From Patiria pectinifera (Eukaryota; Echinodermata; Asteroidea; Valvatida; Asterinidae), in the NCBI GenBank assembly GCA_029964075.1, contig CM057144.1, positions 11,183,281-11,247,280 on the forward strand: a DNA stretch of 64,000 bases, given 5' to 3'. Under the pieces are notes generated by a model. That model saw only the letters and a list, made by a program, of their open reading frames with translations, did no database searches and was not told the DNA's origin. Shown here piece after piece: positions 1 through 10,995 of this stretch (within the stretch, counting starts at the first letter, position 1; the number at the start of each line of letters is the position of its first letter). Both the position numbers and the translations under genes were made by a program.

Positions 1-989
1 AGAACAAAGTGGTGTCCGGATGCAACATAAAATAGTTGCAAATTTTGCAGCACGGTCGGAGGCCTGCTGGTTTTATCATACAGTCATGCTGTCGTACATT
101 GCATGCACGGCAAAACCCGCTGCATAACTTACCTTCAAATTTCGCAGCAGTCATGGCATGGAATCAGCCGGTACAAATACAGAACGTTAATCGGCAGATC
201 CGCAGAGCTGAAAACCTGGACATAATACATTCACGGTTCTTTGCGTTTCCAACAACACAACAAAACAAATCCAAAAGTGCTGCCAAAAATAGTACTGCCG
301 CTTGGCCTTCCTTCGTAATTCAGTACGGCAGGTGTGCAGTGCAGTGCAGGTGTACGTACGGCAGGCTACCACGTTTTCCACTTACACTTTGTTCATCTGG
401 CGCGCGCCGGTGCACACCAGTGACGCGAGACCGTTCCATTCCGGTGAGTGGAAGGGATAGAGAAATCATTTGTGTTTTTCTCGTGGAAATCAAATAGAAA
501 AATGGTTACAATAATATGGACGCCTGTACTAGTGAATCTCACTCGTATTTTATGGCTTTTGAGCATAAATTTGAAGTGACTGCAAAATGATTTTGATTGC
601 ACGCAATTAATAGATTTTGCTGTTAAAAACTGCGCCCCTTATATTATTGGATCAGCTCAACTCAAAATATTTCTAATTCCTGAACTTCCAAAAAACTCTA
701 AACCAATAGTAAAACGCAAACAAAAACCATATCGTAAACAACGTCAATAAGGGCACAGAGGTTATGGAAATTGACCTAGTACTAAGTCTAAACATAAATA
801 CAAGATAACTGATGAGGAATAAAAATGAATTCTGAGCCTAATTGTATCATTAGAAGATCATCTAGATAACATTTTGGACAATACCTCGACCTAGGCGGCC
901 TAGGCCTGAGACCGTCCCTTAACATTTCTATGGTTCTTATATTTTTTGCTCAGTCTGAAAGGTCGAAAGCCCAAAATCGGGTCGGTTCG
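1..989. other. No gene seen
   Basis: Short open stretches overlap on both strands with no domain, splice partner or conservation argument. Nothing further to support. Confidence 0.6.
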
Positions 990-995
990 GAAAAG

Positions 996-1548
996 TATGG
1001 TGGCCCTGAAGGGACATCGCATATCGCAAACGTGTGCGCATACGTATGCGATGTCGCGAAATTTATCGCGAATGTGTGCGCACACGTATGCGCTCGACAG
1101 TACTAGTAGTAACGATTGCACGAGGAACAGCGTGCGCGCGAAGGTTTATTAGTCAGACCCTATTTATATCTAACAGTACGTTTAGATTCCAGACTAGCTG
1201 CTACAACTCCCCAGTTCATTAGGAATTTTACTGAAAGGTATGCGACAAGGTATGCAATAAAATTCACGACATTGCAAACAAATTCGCATACGTGTGCGCA
1301 CATATTCGCGAATTGTTTCACGACATCGCATACGTGTGCGCACATATTCGCGATTAATTCACGACATCGCATACGTGTGCGCATATATTCGCGATAAATT
1401 TCGCGACATCGCATACGTGTGCGCACATATTCGCGATAAATTTTGCGACATCGCATACGTGTGCGCACACATTCGCGATAAATTTCGCGACATCGCATAC
1501 GTATGCGCACACGTTTGCGATATGCGATGTCCCTTCAGGGCCACCATA
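996..1548. mobile_element. Foldback element with palindromic tandem repeats
   Basis: Ends are inverted (TATGGTGGCCCTGAAGGG ... CCCTTCAGGGCCACCATA) and flanked by GAAAAG on both sides, a likely 6-bp target duplication. Inside the right arm a unit of about 42 bp (CGACATCGCATACGTGTGCG and following) repeats about six times from 1265 to 1510; the left arm has one to two inverted units. The unit contains self-complementary cores (TGTGCGCACA, ATCGCGAT-like). No coding capacity. Confidence 0.85.
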
Positions 1549-1554
1549 GAAAAG

Positions 1555-2599
1555 AGATCCAAAGTAATAAAAAGGGACTCCCTATGAAACGGACTATAAT
1601 GAAACCAGCAGATCCTGCAAAACAAGTCCCAGCCTCCCGGCAGTGGCTGTAGAAAATCATTTCTTGTAACTATAAGAAAGGGTGAAAAAAAAAAACATCG
1701 TAGGCAAAACATCCTGAATGGGCATAATCACTTTTGTTTTGTTTTTGAGCCAATGTGTACATGTATACAGGTTTTGGGTTCCCCGGTTTACTGCAACACG
1801 GCAAAACATCTCGCCCACACATTGAACAAACCAACCACTCATATTGCATTAAACGGCACTCGAATGCACGGCGACCCTGAATAAACAATGCACGCCCTAT
1901 AGGGATTTCCCCTTTAAATTTCCGAGTACTACTTCTACAAAAGCAAACAATAGCGACAGCAATCTTTTCAGTATTGCTTTGTCACACCCAATGCAAAGTT
2001 CGTACTCGTCACCCCTGGCCATTTTTGAAACCTGGGATTCGGTTCAGATTCTATAGTTTCAGTTCATGGTCTTCGGGTTTCTTACGGTGACGCTTACATA
2101 ATACTATGGACCCATTTTCTGCAAAAGGAATATCATATCCATTCATCAAAGGAAGTAATTTGGAAAGTTTCCACTTGGTTGAGTATTACAAGCGTGTTTA
2201 TAACTTTTGCCAGAGACGGCGCCAAAGTCAAAACAAAGACGAAGTTCCAAAAATGGCCAAAGAATCAGAAACTCATGCGATGCACATGTACATTTGTATT
2301 TGTAGTAAAGTTTTATTCAAACTATTATTCTGGCTTTTTTTTGGACGGCAAATGCAATCATGAAAGGCATAGCTAAAAGAAGTGGCAGATTGTGTAGTAC
2401 TGTTTAAATATTAAGCCAAGCATTACGACTAGTATTGGAATAGGATGATCAGCCAAACAAAATATCATTTGACTAATAATAAATATAATATTGTTGCAAA
2501 CGTTCCAAACCGTTTCCACAAATCATAATTTGTTGCCCAATTCAACACAGTTAATTTCGTGTTAAAGATTTCTTTTGCATACATTTTGTTCATAAGAGC
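1555..2599. other. No gene seen
   Basis: AT-rich; the open stretches (for example 2106-2363) are short and lack recognisable domains. Probably the 3' flank of the receptor gene. Confidence 0.6.
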
Positions 2600-3230
2600 T
2601 GATTAAGTTGACAAGGAAAAGTTTTCGTTACAGTAATCGTATAAGTTTTCTTAAGTCAATTGCTATGAGTAAGGTATGACAAAATATTTTTAAAATGAAA
2701 GAAAAATCGCAGAGGAAAACACTTCATGCATGCATTTAGAAATTTGGTGGCAGCGTAAAGATTATATCAATTTTAAAATACCTTGCAGGTATTTTATAGC
2801 CACAAAAATATATTTACATTTAACTGTTGATTAATATTAACACTGGATTCCAGTAGAACATTTTTGCAAAAGGGGGGGGGGGGGGCATACAGAACAGAGT
2901 ATAGGGAGATGTTGTTGCCCGCAACATCCGTGTATAGGTCAACTTAATGGTATAAAGTAAGTTGACTAGGAAAAATGCTTCTAAACAGTAATCACCACCT
3001 TTTCTTAATTGATAAAAATATCTTAATTTATTGTAAGTCAATAACTATGAGTACTGTATGACAAAATATTAAAAATATGCAAGGAAAATCGCAGAAGAAA
3101 ATACTATATATACATGCATTCAGAAATTTTGTAGCAGCGTAAACTTAAATAATTTTTTTTACAATACCTTGCAAGTATTTTATAGCTACCAAAAATATAT
3201 TTACATGACAATTAACATTAACGCGGAATT
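2600..3230. repeat. Diverged direct duplication downstream of the receptor gene
   Basis: About 2640-2830 and 3020-3215 are diverged copies in the same orientation: both contain GTATGACAAAATATT, AAAATCGCAGA.GAAAA, ATGCATT.AGAAATTT, GCAGCGTAAA and TACCTTGCA.GTATTTTATAGC. A G homopolymer (about 2872-2885) lies between them. This is probably 3' untranslated or flanking DNA of the receptor gene. Confidence 0.75.
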
Positions 3231-3287
3231 CAAGATTTTTGGCAATAGTACAATGTAACAGTACAAAACAGGCGAGACAAAAGTCGT

Positions 3288-3799
3288 TCAGCATATCAAG
3301 GCAATCTCTCTTTGATCTTTGACCGTGTGAGGATTCTTGTTCCCTGCTTCTGCGACATCTTTGAGGAAACGGTTCATCTCGCATTCCCTGGCGTTCTCCT
3401 GAATCCCGGGCAGGTTTCCATCCACCTGTCCGTTCGCAGAGGACACAGAACCCCGGAGTAGGATTCTGCCTTCCATCCCATCTCTTTGTGGTGGAAGCAC
3501 GGGCCGGTGGGGGGGCATGTGTACCAGCAGCTGCTTGGTGAACTTTTCAGCGGCAGCATTCTCGTAGGTGACGCGGCGCACGTTGGCCAGGATGCGCTTG
3601 AGGACGGGCAGCTCCGCGCAGTCTACAGAGGAGACGTCACGGTAGATGACGGGAACGATCTTGATCTGACGATGGAGCATCTGCTCCATGGCGACGTCCA
3701 CTTGGATGGCACTGTGCCGAGCGCGGATGAAATCCGGCGAGATGATGATCATGCAACGACGGCTGGTGTTCAGGGCAAGAATAATCTCCTCAACTAAAG
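3288..3799 (-). CDS. IL-1R-like exon 7: TIR domain, second part, and C-terminal tail
   Basis: Acceptor CATGCAG|CTTTAG joins in phase 1. The exon continues the TIR fold: LNTSRRCMIIISPDFI is the typical strand C of IL-1R/TLR TIR domains, followed by QIKIVPVIYRDV (strand D) and AEKFTKQLLVHMP, which aligns with the FWKxVRYxMP region of IL-1 receptors but has FT in place of the box 3 FW. About 70 further residues form a tail rich in P, G and charged residues. Stop at 3288. Confidence 0.9.
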
Positions 3800-6700
3800 C
3801 TGCATGGAAAGAAAGGAACACGTTAAAACTTCGCTGACGGACCACATCAAGTATTCAGTTAGTTGTTAACCTCACGTCGGTATTATTTTGCCAAGAACGC
3901 AACGAGGCGCAGGATTTATTTTCGCTTGGCCTCAAGCCAGTCGGGTGAAGCCATCACCCTCGAGCAGCACACTCATATTTCCGGCCTCGCTCGCTGCGAG
4001 TGGGTCGCTGACATATATTTCCGGCATGGCTCCCTGCGTGTTTATCTGTCATCCATTCCGAATACTGCAAAACTTTTGCGTGTAAACACGACCTCCGGCG
4101 CGCACTGGTTAATGTGGCAATTTTTAGTTTCATTATTAAAGAAGGCTCTTTATCATGGGTAAGAATCTGAGTATTTGGAGTAGAAAGTAAGTTAAAGGAC
4201 AAATCCTCTTTCAATTTTTCAGAGTACCAGTTTGACTTCAAACACTGAATAATGCGGCCTTACTTGTTGCTGGTGTGAAGTCAATGTCACCAACGCAGAC
4301 ACTGTACCCAGACTGCTCAAGCCTCTCGCGGATGTTGAGTGCAAACGGTAAGTCCTCATCGGCATAGGAGATGAAGGCATCGTACGTTTTGCCATCTGCA
4401 AAGATGAACAATGGTGACTTAGATAATCCTTGAAGATTTCGTTTTGACACTCTGAAGGCGAGAGCCGAACTTGGTCTTTGCAAATCTGACTCGAGGGCAA
4501 GGAGTTTCGTGGAGCTAAATGTGGATGGGGTCGGGGTTTGGCAATGAGACATTTATTTACAGTGGCGTAAAATCATTAGGTGCTGTTAGAAATATTCTGA
4601 AACTTCCCTCGACGTAAAGGTTGTCAAATAATGATGTCATCAAGTAGTCCAGTCTGAAGTTATGGGGAAAGCTATTCAAATTAACTATTCATTCTCATAC
4701 AGTCACTTGTGATCTGACTTTGTCATTAACATGAGATTGACCTGTGATCAACTTGTAATTGAATTGTGATTTGAATTGTAAGTACCGTGTGAGTGACTAG
4801 TGAGTCGCTTGTGGTTGACTTGTGACTGACTTGCGACTGTCTTGCGATTTACTTGTGATTGACGTAATTTGATGTGTCATTACCATGAGATTGACTCGTG
4901 ATTGACTTGTGAGTGACCTGTAAAGTGTTAGTGATATTTGTGATTGTCTTGTGAGTGACTTGTCATTAACATGGAACTGATTTGTGACTGACTTGCGATT
5001 GTATTGTGATTGACTTGTGAGTGACTTGTGATTGGCTTGTGATTGACTTGTGAGTGTCTTGTGAGAGACTTATGATTGAGATGTGATTGACTTGTGACTG
5101 ACTTGTGAGTGATGTGCGAGTGACTTTTGAGTGACTCGTGATTGATTTGTGATTGAGTTGTGATCGACTAGTGAGTGACTTGTGATTGACTTGTGATTAA
5201 TTTGTGAATGGCTTTTGAGTGACTTTTGATTGACTTGCGATTGATTTGTGAGTGACTTGTGAATGACTTGTGAGTGAGTTGTGATTGACTTGTGATTGAC
5301 TAGTGATTGACTTGTGATTGACTTTTGATTGACTTATGATTACTTTGTGAGTGACTTGTGATTGACTTGTGCTTGGAGTTTATTCAGAACAGAATCGCAA
5401 CTCCTGGGCAAAAATAGAATCCATCCACAAATGGAGTTGCCCCGGCCAAGTCTTGAGATCCAAACTCACCATCATCTTCCAAAGCCCCAAAGCGGTTCTT
5501 CCTCCATATCTTGAAGTCCAGCTTGACAAACTGCCACGCCAGGGCCATCACAACTCCTAGAATCAACATGAACGCCACCAACCCACTGGCCGTTATCACG
5601 GCAGTCAGGTCTAGCCGAGGTTTAGGAGGCGGCGCTAGAACAAGGAGAAAAACAAAAGACGACAATGTGTACACATGTACTTATCTTGACCATATATTTT
5701 TTGCAGCGCTTATTCATTAGCGTTTTTAGTGACACTTTCATCGTGGTCACTGTTGCTGTTGGCTCTCTAGATGTGGTCACCAACATTAACATCCCTGTCA
5801 CTACCATAGCAACTGTTACTATAACAACCATACCAAGTTATCTCCAGTTACCTGAAAGAGACAGGGGTTCGGTGCGTGTTGTTCCGTAGCTGTTGTTTCC
5901 CTCAAGTCGATAGTCACCGTATGCTTCTTCAGTCACATCCATAATGTTCAAACGCATCCCGGCGGTCGGTTTGCAGCCACTTCCACTGTAAAGAATACAA
6001 ATCAAACATCAGAAGTCTAGATACAACACCAAGATGGAGAAGAATTTGGCGGTGTACAAAACAGGCATTGTTGTCCATGCTAACAGCTTTTCATATAAGT
6101 TGTGCTGGAAAAAGAAATATTGTTTTCAAAGTACATGTAGTAAGGTGGCAATCACACTGTATTCAACCTTTACTCATTATACTTTTAAATAACCAAAATG
6201 AAAAAAGGCAGATATACATGATTACGGGGGTTGTAATGGGCATAATACAATATTTACATTTAAAATCACTGAGCACATGACCATTACAGTAGAACGCCGC
6301 TATAACCAACATCGCAGGATCAACAGAAAGTGTTCGTAATAACACTCCCTCGGTGCAGAGATTTTGAACCGCCGGTACCTTTTTTACCAATAGTGAACTG
6401 GCATTTCTCACATCTTGCAGCCACACGAGGAGTCGTCACGAAACTTTAGCAACGGGTGGTTTTCCCTTCTATTCCTTGGGGAAATAAAAGCCATCTATTG
6501 CTCTTCAACATTCAAACACGATGTAACTATGGGTGGTCTGATGCTCGGGAATTAAAAGTGGTCCAAATAGTGTTAATAGTACAACCGGTAGATTTTTTGT
6601 TCGGTACGTTTTGTACATTAAAACCGGGTGCCAAGGATGACGTTCGATATAGCTGAATGTTCGGTATAGCAGTGTTCAGTACAGGGTGAGTAAAAAAAAC

Positions 6701-9700
6701 CCCGAAACCCAAATGTTGGGACTATTGTTTTATTGAAGTTCTGCATGTAGTACTTTCAAAATCTAGGATACAATATAGCCCAATTCATAAGCTTTCTTTT
6801 AGTACAAGAATCGTTCAAAATGTACTTTTCAACTTACAGAATTTTAAACAAAACCAAAGTTTTAAAGTTCTGTCCACGGATCACACAAAAGGTGTGCATC
6901 CTTTCAGCAAAACGAAACAATTCACACACATCCCTATGTGATTTGTTTTCGTTTTGCTGAAAGAACACTGAACTTTTTGTGATCCGTGGACAGAACCTTA
7001 AAACGGTGGTTGTGTTTAAAATTCTGTAACTTAAAAAGTACATGAGTGATTTGAACAATTTTTGTACTAAAGACAGCTGAAATTGGGCTTTCATATCCTA
7101 GATTTTGAAAGCGCTACATGCAGAACTTCACTGAAACAATGGTCCCAACATTTGGGTTTCAGGTTTTTTTTACTCACCCTGTATGGAAAGCAAGTTACAC
7201 TCCCAGGGGGTACTACCGCAGCTGATAGAAGCAGACCCTGGGAACAAGGCTGGTACCCACCTGTACTGTCGAAGTTCAGAGTAGTCTAGCCGCTCCTCGT
7301 ACTTCGTTTTCCGCGTGTACAAGGCACTGACTGGTACCCATGCTCCGGTCACCGACAACTTGTACCAAGTCAGTTGCACGTCCTTGCTGAAATCACCGGC
7401 AAAGAAGATGCAGAAAAATTCTGCTGCGTCTCCGATGTTTGCCGTCTGGTTGGCGCAACTGTCTGCAGACAATGGATAGGGTTCTTTGTCCCACGGTTCC
7501 TCTGATAGGAATAGTTCAAGATTTTGAAAGTGAGATTTATGACACCAACATCAATGCATCCCTGCTCTCTTCTGTATAGTAAATTACTCAAATTGAAGGG
7601 CCCATGTCATAGGCTATTTAGGCAATCCTTTATTTGCACCTTTATATCCCATTCATAAATACCTCAGACAGTTTAGCTATTCCTATTGGTCGAGAGCCCG
7701 TCACGTGGCCGGTCTTAAACGGATGATAAAGACATGGCTAGCTGGTCTTAAACACTTTTCCACAATAAAATGTGGACTCCTAAAAATCCAGTGCCTCTTA
7801 CCGTTTCATTGGTTGAATGTTCACAATCCTCACGTAGGCATGCGCAACACTACTAGCGAGTCAGAATTTTAAAGTTCTAAATTCAAAACGCAACGCCCCA
7901 GGTGCGTTCTGCACGACATCGCGCAGAACATGCTACGCGCGCGTCAATCTCCATAAAAGGGTTGTTTACATCTTACTCGCCAGCATTATTTTGCTAGAGG
8001 GATGTTTCAAAAAGCATGAAGTGAACTTGTTGAACAAAATCAGGATTTTTTTGAAAGAATTATTTGATATTTTTTACCTAAAAGGTATTTATGAATGGGA
8101 ATAAATATGTGCTCGGTCGGTATTTAACCTCCGGAGCACACATTTTATTCCCTTATCAATAAATACCTACTAAGATGGTTTACCTATTCATATTTGGAGA
8201 GAGATTGTCACGGTTGTGGTTTGAAACAGTTGATAAAACACCAGCTGGCTAGTTTTAAACACTCTTCCAGTGTCGCATGAAATTTGGACTTGTATGAAAT
8301 CTGGTCCCTTTAGTCTACCCTTTTATTGGTTGAATGCCCACAATCTTCACTTAGGCATGCGCGATACTACCAATGAGTCTGTATTTCATAGAGTCCTAAA
8401 TTCACATTACACCAGCACTGCTGTGTTCTGCGCCACATAGCGCTGCACAAGCCACGCACGCTCCCATCTCCATACAAGGACTACTCACGAGAGGCACTTA
8501 CCATAACATAGCCAGAGGGGTGTTTAATTAAGGGAATATATGTGTGCTCCGGAGGTTTTTATCACTCTGTTTAAGACCGCTTAGAGTCTGGGTGCTGATA
8601 ATTATCCGACGAGGGTAGCACATATTTATTCCCATTCATAAATACCTTTTTGGCAAAAAAAATCAAATAATTCGTTCAAAAATCCCGATTTTGTTCAACA
8701 AGTTCACTTCATGCTTTTTAAAACATCCCTCTAGCAAAATAATGGAGTGTTCAGCTGGTGAGTAAGATGTAAACAACCCTTTTATGGAGATTGACGCGTG
8801 CGTAGCATGTTCTGCGCGATGTTGCGCAGAACGCACCTGGGGCGTTGCGCTTTGAATTTAGAACTATTAAATACTGACTCGCTGGTAGTGTTGAGCATGC
8901 CTACGTGAGGATTGTGAACGTTCTTATTCCTCCATGGTTCAACCAATGAAACGGTAAGAGGCACTGGATTTTTAGGGGTCCACATTTTATTGTGACACTG
9001 GAAAAGTGTTTAAGACCAGCTAGCCATGTCTTTATCATCCGTTTAAGACCGGCCACGTGACGGGCTCTTGACCAATAGGAATAGCTAAACTGTCTGAGGT
9101 ATTTATGAATATTAATTATAAGTATTTTTGCACATACCCCTAACAATCAGCTGAGTTGTGCGCCTGACGGTGTCCGTTGCATTTGTCACCACACACGTGT
9201 AGTTGCCTGCTCGACTGTAGTAGGCTTCTTGAATCTCCAGTGTCTGGTTGTTGTGACTCAGCCCAACTTTATTTTGCATTTCAAACGGCGCGCCATCTTT
9301 AAACCACCGGATTCTGCAATAGTTCTGGGCCGAGCAGTCGAGGGCGACATAATACAGAAAGGTGACAGTGACGACAGAGGTTTGCTGAGGTGAAGTGAAG
9401 CCGAATGGTAGACCTTGGGAAAACAATGATTGAAAAAGTCATGAGGGTGACCAGACAGGGCTCTGGAGTGCTCTGAAACGTGCCAAATTAAATCAGGCCA
9501 ACTTTACTCACTCTTTAGCCAGCAAATTTCTCCAAAAAATCCACTGGGGCAAAGAAAAGGTCCTCAGTATTTCACCAACCAAGTTTGCAGACTCAACTCA
9601 ATTTTTAATGGAGACATTTCTTTAATATTTTGCACACGAGAGGGAAGTCAAGTGATTTCAAAATGGGGCTAATTACTAGACTGGTACATATCCATCCATG

Positions 9701-10432
9701 ATCCAACTATTTGAAAAGACTGACCTCTTCATTCAGTGTCAATAGTCTGGTGGCTTGACTATGGAGAAATGTGTAGTAAATTGAGACTAGTTCCTGCTTC
9801 ATGCCACATGTTTCTTTAATTCTTTTAGCAGGGTTGATTGATGCAGTACTGAAGTGGTGTTGGACTGGTTGTTTCTGGAGCCAGTCTATTTTCTTGTTTT
9901 GCATGTTTTCAATACTTTAAGTTTTGGGACTCTCATATGTATACAGTATTGAGAGTTCCAAATTTTCGGACTAGAGGGTGACTTATCCTTAAACATGAGA
10001 AACAAGCAATACCGACTAATGATCTAAAACTTTTGTTTTACTCCAAACTTAAAGTTACCCTTTGGGCCCAATTTCATAAAGATGCAATTAAAAGCTAAAA
10101 GTTCTGCCTAGAATATTTATGAGATTAGCAAAAATACCAGCCACCAGCCACAGGCCATGCGCATCACATGACAATTTAGTTGGTAGGCCTAACCTGTTTT
10201 TGTTTCGTTAAGCAAATGTTTCCCGTGCTTAGCACAGGACCTCACCTTCTTGGACATTGTAGAGTTTGCAATCTGGCTGGTCCAACGTCACTTCAATGTC
10301 AGGAATCGCCGCCGTCGCTGTCGCCCCGTTAGTTTGAGCATCGTTGCACTTGTTGTTGGCACTGATGCTGCCAATTACCATGGCAACCATCAGACTGAAA
10401 AGGGCCGCTATGTACATTCCGTGGTGCTTCAT
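3288..10432 (-). CDS. IL-1 receptor-like Ig-Ig-TM-TIR receptor, complete gene (first copy)
   Basis: Seven coding exons join in frame on the minus strand with GT-AG borders: 10246-10432, 9138-9413, 7261-7501, 5852-5985, 5470-5634, 4264-4395, 3288-3799 (1647 nt, 548 aa; human IL1R1 is of similar length). Order of domains: signal peptide (about residues 1-25), Ig domain 1 (63-154), Ig domain 2 spread over two exons (155-279), membrane segment (about 291-315), TIR domain (about 337-475), 70-residue tail. Known family role: such receptors sit in the plasma membrane and signal through TIR-TIR contacts (MyD88-type adaptors) in innate immunity; that role is inferred here. Only two Ig domains are found, where vertebrate IL-1 receptors usually have three. 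Odd points: Ig2 lacks its second canonical cysteine, TIR box 2 and box 3 are altered. Introns carry MITEs, a large foldback repeat and a minisatellite. Alternatives: an Ig-TIR orphan receptor rather than a true IL-1R orthologue. Confidence 0.9.
4264..4395 (-). CDS. IL-1R-like exon 6: TIR domain, first part
   Basis: After acceptor TTTGCAG the exon encodes TIR box 1 (KTYDAFISYADED) and helix A with the strand-B sequence SGYSVCVGDIDFTPAT. Box 1 is a strong match to the family. The box 2 / BB-loop position, normally RD.x.PG-like or RDDYVGED-like in IL-1 receptors, reads DIDFTPAT. Donor CAACAA|GTAAGG, phase 1. Confidence 0.9.
4690..5375. repeat. Minisatellite (TGTGATTGACT type) in receptor intron 5
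   Basis: Long degenerate array of 10-11-bp units such as TTGTGATTGAC, TTGTGAGTGAC and TTGCGATTGAC, about 680 bp, between the membrane exon and the first TIR exon. A few stray units also occur upstream of the gene (11448-11475 and 33661-33698). Confidence 0.92.
5470..5634 (-). CDS. IL-1R-like exon 5: transmembrane segment
   Basis: Starts after TTCTAG with a proline-rich stalk (APPPKPR), then a hydrophobic span of about 25 residues (AVITASGLVAFMLILGVV and following) that ends in a basic stop-transfer stretch (KLDFKIWRKNR). Phase 1 to phase 1; donor GATGATG|GTGAGT. This places the Ig domains outside and the TIR domain in the cytoplasm. Confidence 0.88.
5852..5985 (-). CDS. IL-1R-like exon 4: second half of Ig domain 2
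   Basis: A 134-nt exon with acceptor TTTACAG|TGGAAG and donor TTTCAG|GTAACT. It encodes the end of an Ig fold: strand E/F pattern MRLNIMDVTEEAYGDYRLEG followed by a G-strand. Where Y-x-C is expected the sequence reads Y-R-L, so the canonical distal cysteine is missing; a cysteine upstream (SGCKP) might pair instead. This exon has no counterpart in the second copy, whose contig begins beyond it. Confidence 0.82.
6682..7181. mobile_element. CAGGGTG mariner-type foldback MITE, copy 1
   Basis: Starts CAGGGTGAGTAAAAAAA, ends TTTTTTACTCACCCTG, flanked by TA on both sides (Tc1/mariner-like target). The two halves are inverted copies of each other; the centre contains GTCCACGGATCACA and its complement. 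It lies in receptor intron 3 and ends 79 bp before exon 3. No transposase. Confidence 0.9.
7261..7501 (-). CDS. IL-1R-like exon 3: first half of Ig domain 2
   Basis: Phase 1 start, phase 2 end. Contains the first Ig cysteine (AEFFCIFF) and the core tryptophan (LTWYKLS), plus an upstream DSCANQT with sequon. Acceptor TATCAG|AGGAAC, donor TACAG|GTGGGT. Translation past the donor reaches a stop only after intron sequence, and the next exon (5852-5985) completes the fold in phase. Confidence 0.85.
7651..9110. mobile_element. Compound foldback repeat in receptor intron 2
   Basis: Outer ends are ATTCATAAATACCTCAGACA and its complement. The left arm (7651-8096) and right arm (about 8634-9110) are inverted copies, each itself bounded by ATTCATAAATACCT / AGGTATTTATGAAT. 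The centre (about 8160-8550) is a diverged direct relative of the left arm (shares TTATTGGTTGAATG, GGCATGCGC, TCTCCATA). So three related units are nested. No coding capacity. Confidence 0.85.
9138..9413 (-). CDS. IL-1R-like exon 2: Ig domain 1
   Basis: Phase 1 to phase 1 exon encoding one complete Ig fold: core cysteine in VALDCS, tryptophan in IRWFKDG, and the distal D/N-Y-x-C signature in AGNYTCVV. N-glycosylation sequons NQT and NAT are visible. Acceptor CCCAAG|GTCTAC, donor AGGG|GTATGT. A single phase 1-1 exon per Ig domain is the usual arrangement in IL-1R-family genes. Confidence 0.88.
10071..10140. repeat. GGGCCCAATTTCAT repeat remnant
   Basis: GGGCCCAATTTCATAAAGATG in receptor intron 1 matches the ends of the inverted element at 51313-51561; only one end is seen. 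Copy B equivalent at about 32237. Confidence 0.55.
10246..10432 (-). CDS. IL-1R-like exon 1: signal peptide
   Basis: Starts with ATG at 10432; residues 1-62 plus one base. A short basic start (MKHHG) is followed by a hydrophobic run (AALFSLMVAMVIGSISA) typical of a signal peptide, with probable cleavage near residue 25. The exon ends GAAG|GTGAGG, a good donor, phase 1. The remaining 37 residues hold a Cys pair and have no recognised fold. Confidence 0.8.
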
Positions 10433-10549
10433 AAAAAAAACCGAAATTATCTTAATTATGCCATTTAGCCTTATCGCTCTGGTTGCGCGAGCTACGATGC
10501 GACGGCTGTTTCATGTATAGCAGGTTCACCCAGACAGTATGGGCCGTAC

Positions 10550-10995
10550 TAGCCCCATAAATGTGGCCTATTTAGTGGACTGCCTCCGTAAACATAGGCC
10601 ACACATCCACATGTACAAAAACGTGTCGCACTTTGCCAAATTTTGATTTTCACATTTAGGCTTAGTTTGTAGGATTTTGTTGCTTTAGAAGCATACTCAC
10701 CCTCTTTATAATATAGGCTAGTCAAAAAGTGCTGCCTTTTTCAGATGTCTAATTTTTGTGAAATTTCATGTTGAAATTTTGATACGCAAACGTGTAAAAA
10801 TGAATCTGGAAATTTCACGAAAAATATACATCTGAAAAAGGCAGCACTTTCTGATTAGCCTATAAAGAGGGTGAGTATGCTTCTAAAGCAAAAAAAACCC
10901 TACAAACTACTCCTAAATGCGAAAATCAAAATTTGGCAAAGTGCGACACGCTTTTGTACATGTGGATGTGTGGCCTGGCCACATTTATGGGGCTA
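10550..10995. mobile_element. TAGCCCC foldback MITE upstream of the receptor gene
   Basis: Ends TAGCCCCATAAATGTGGCC and its exact complement, flanked by perfect 9-bp direct repeats GGGCCGTAC (10541-10549, 10996-11004). Arms are long inverted repeats (GTGCGACACG, TTTGCCAAATTTTGATTTT, AAAAAGGCAGCACTTT), with a ~27-bp insertion in the left arm. It begins about 118 bp upstream of the receptor start codon, so it may lie in or near the promoter. Confidence 0.92.

Noticed and set aside
1160-1712. Open frames rich in RMRCREIYRE / AHTYAMS repeats
   Set aside because: Translation of the 42-bp tandem units of the foldback element.
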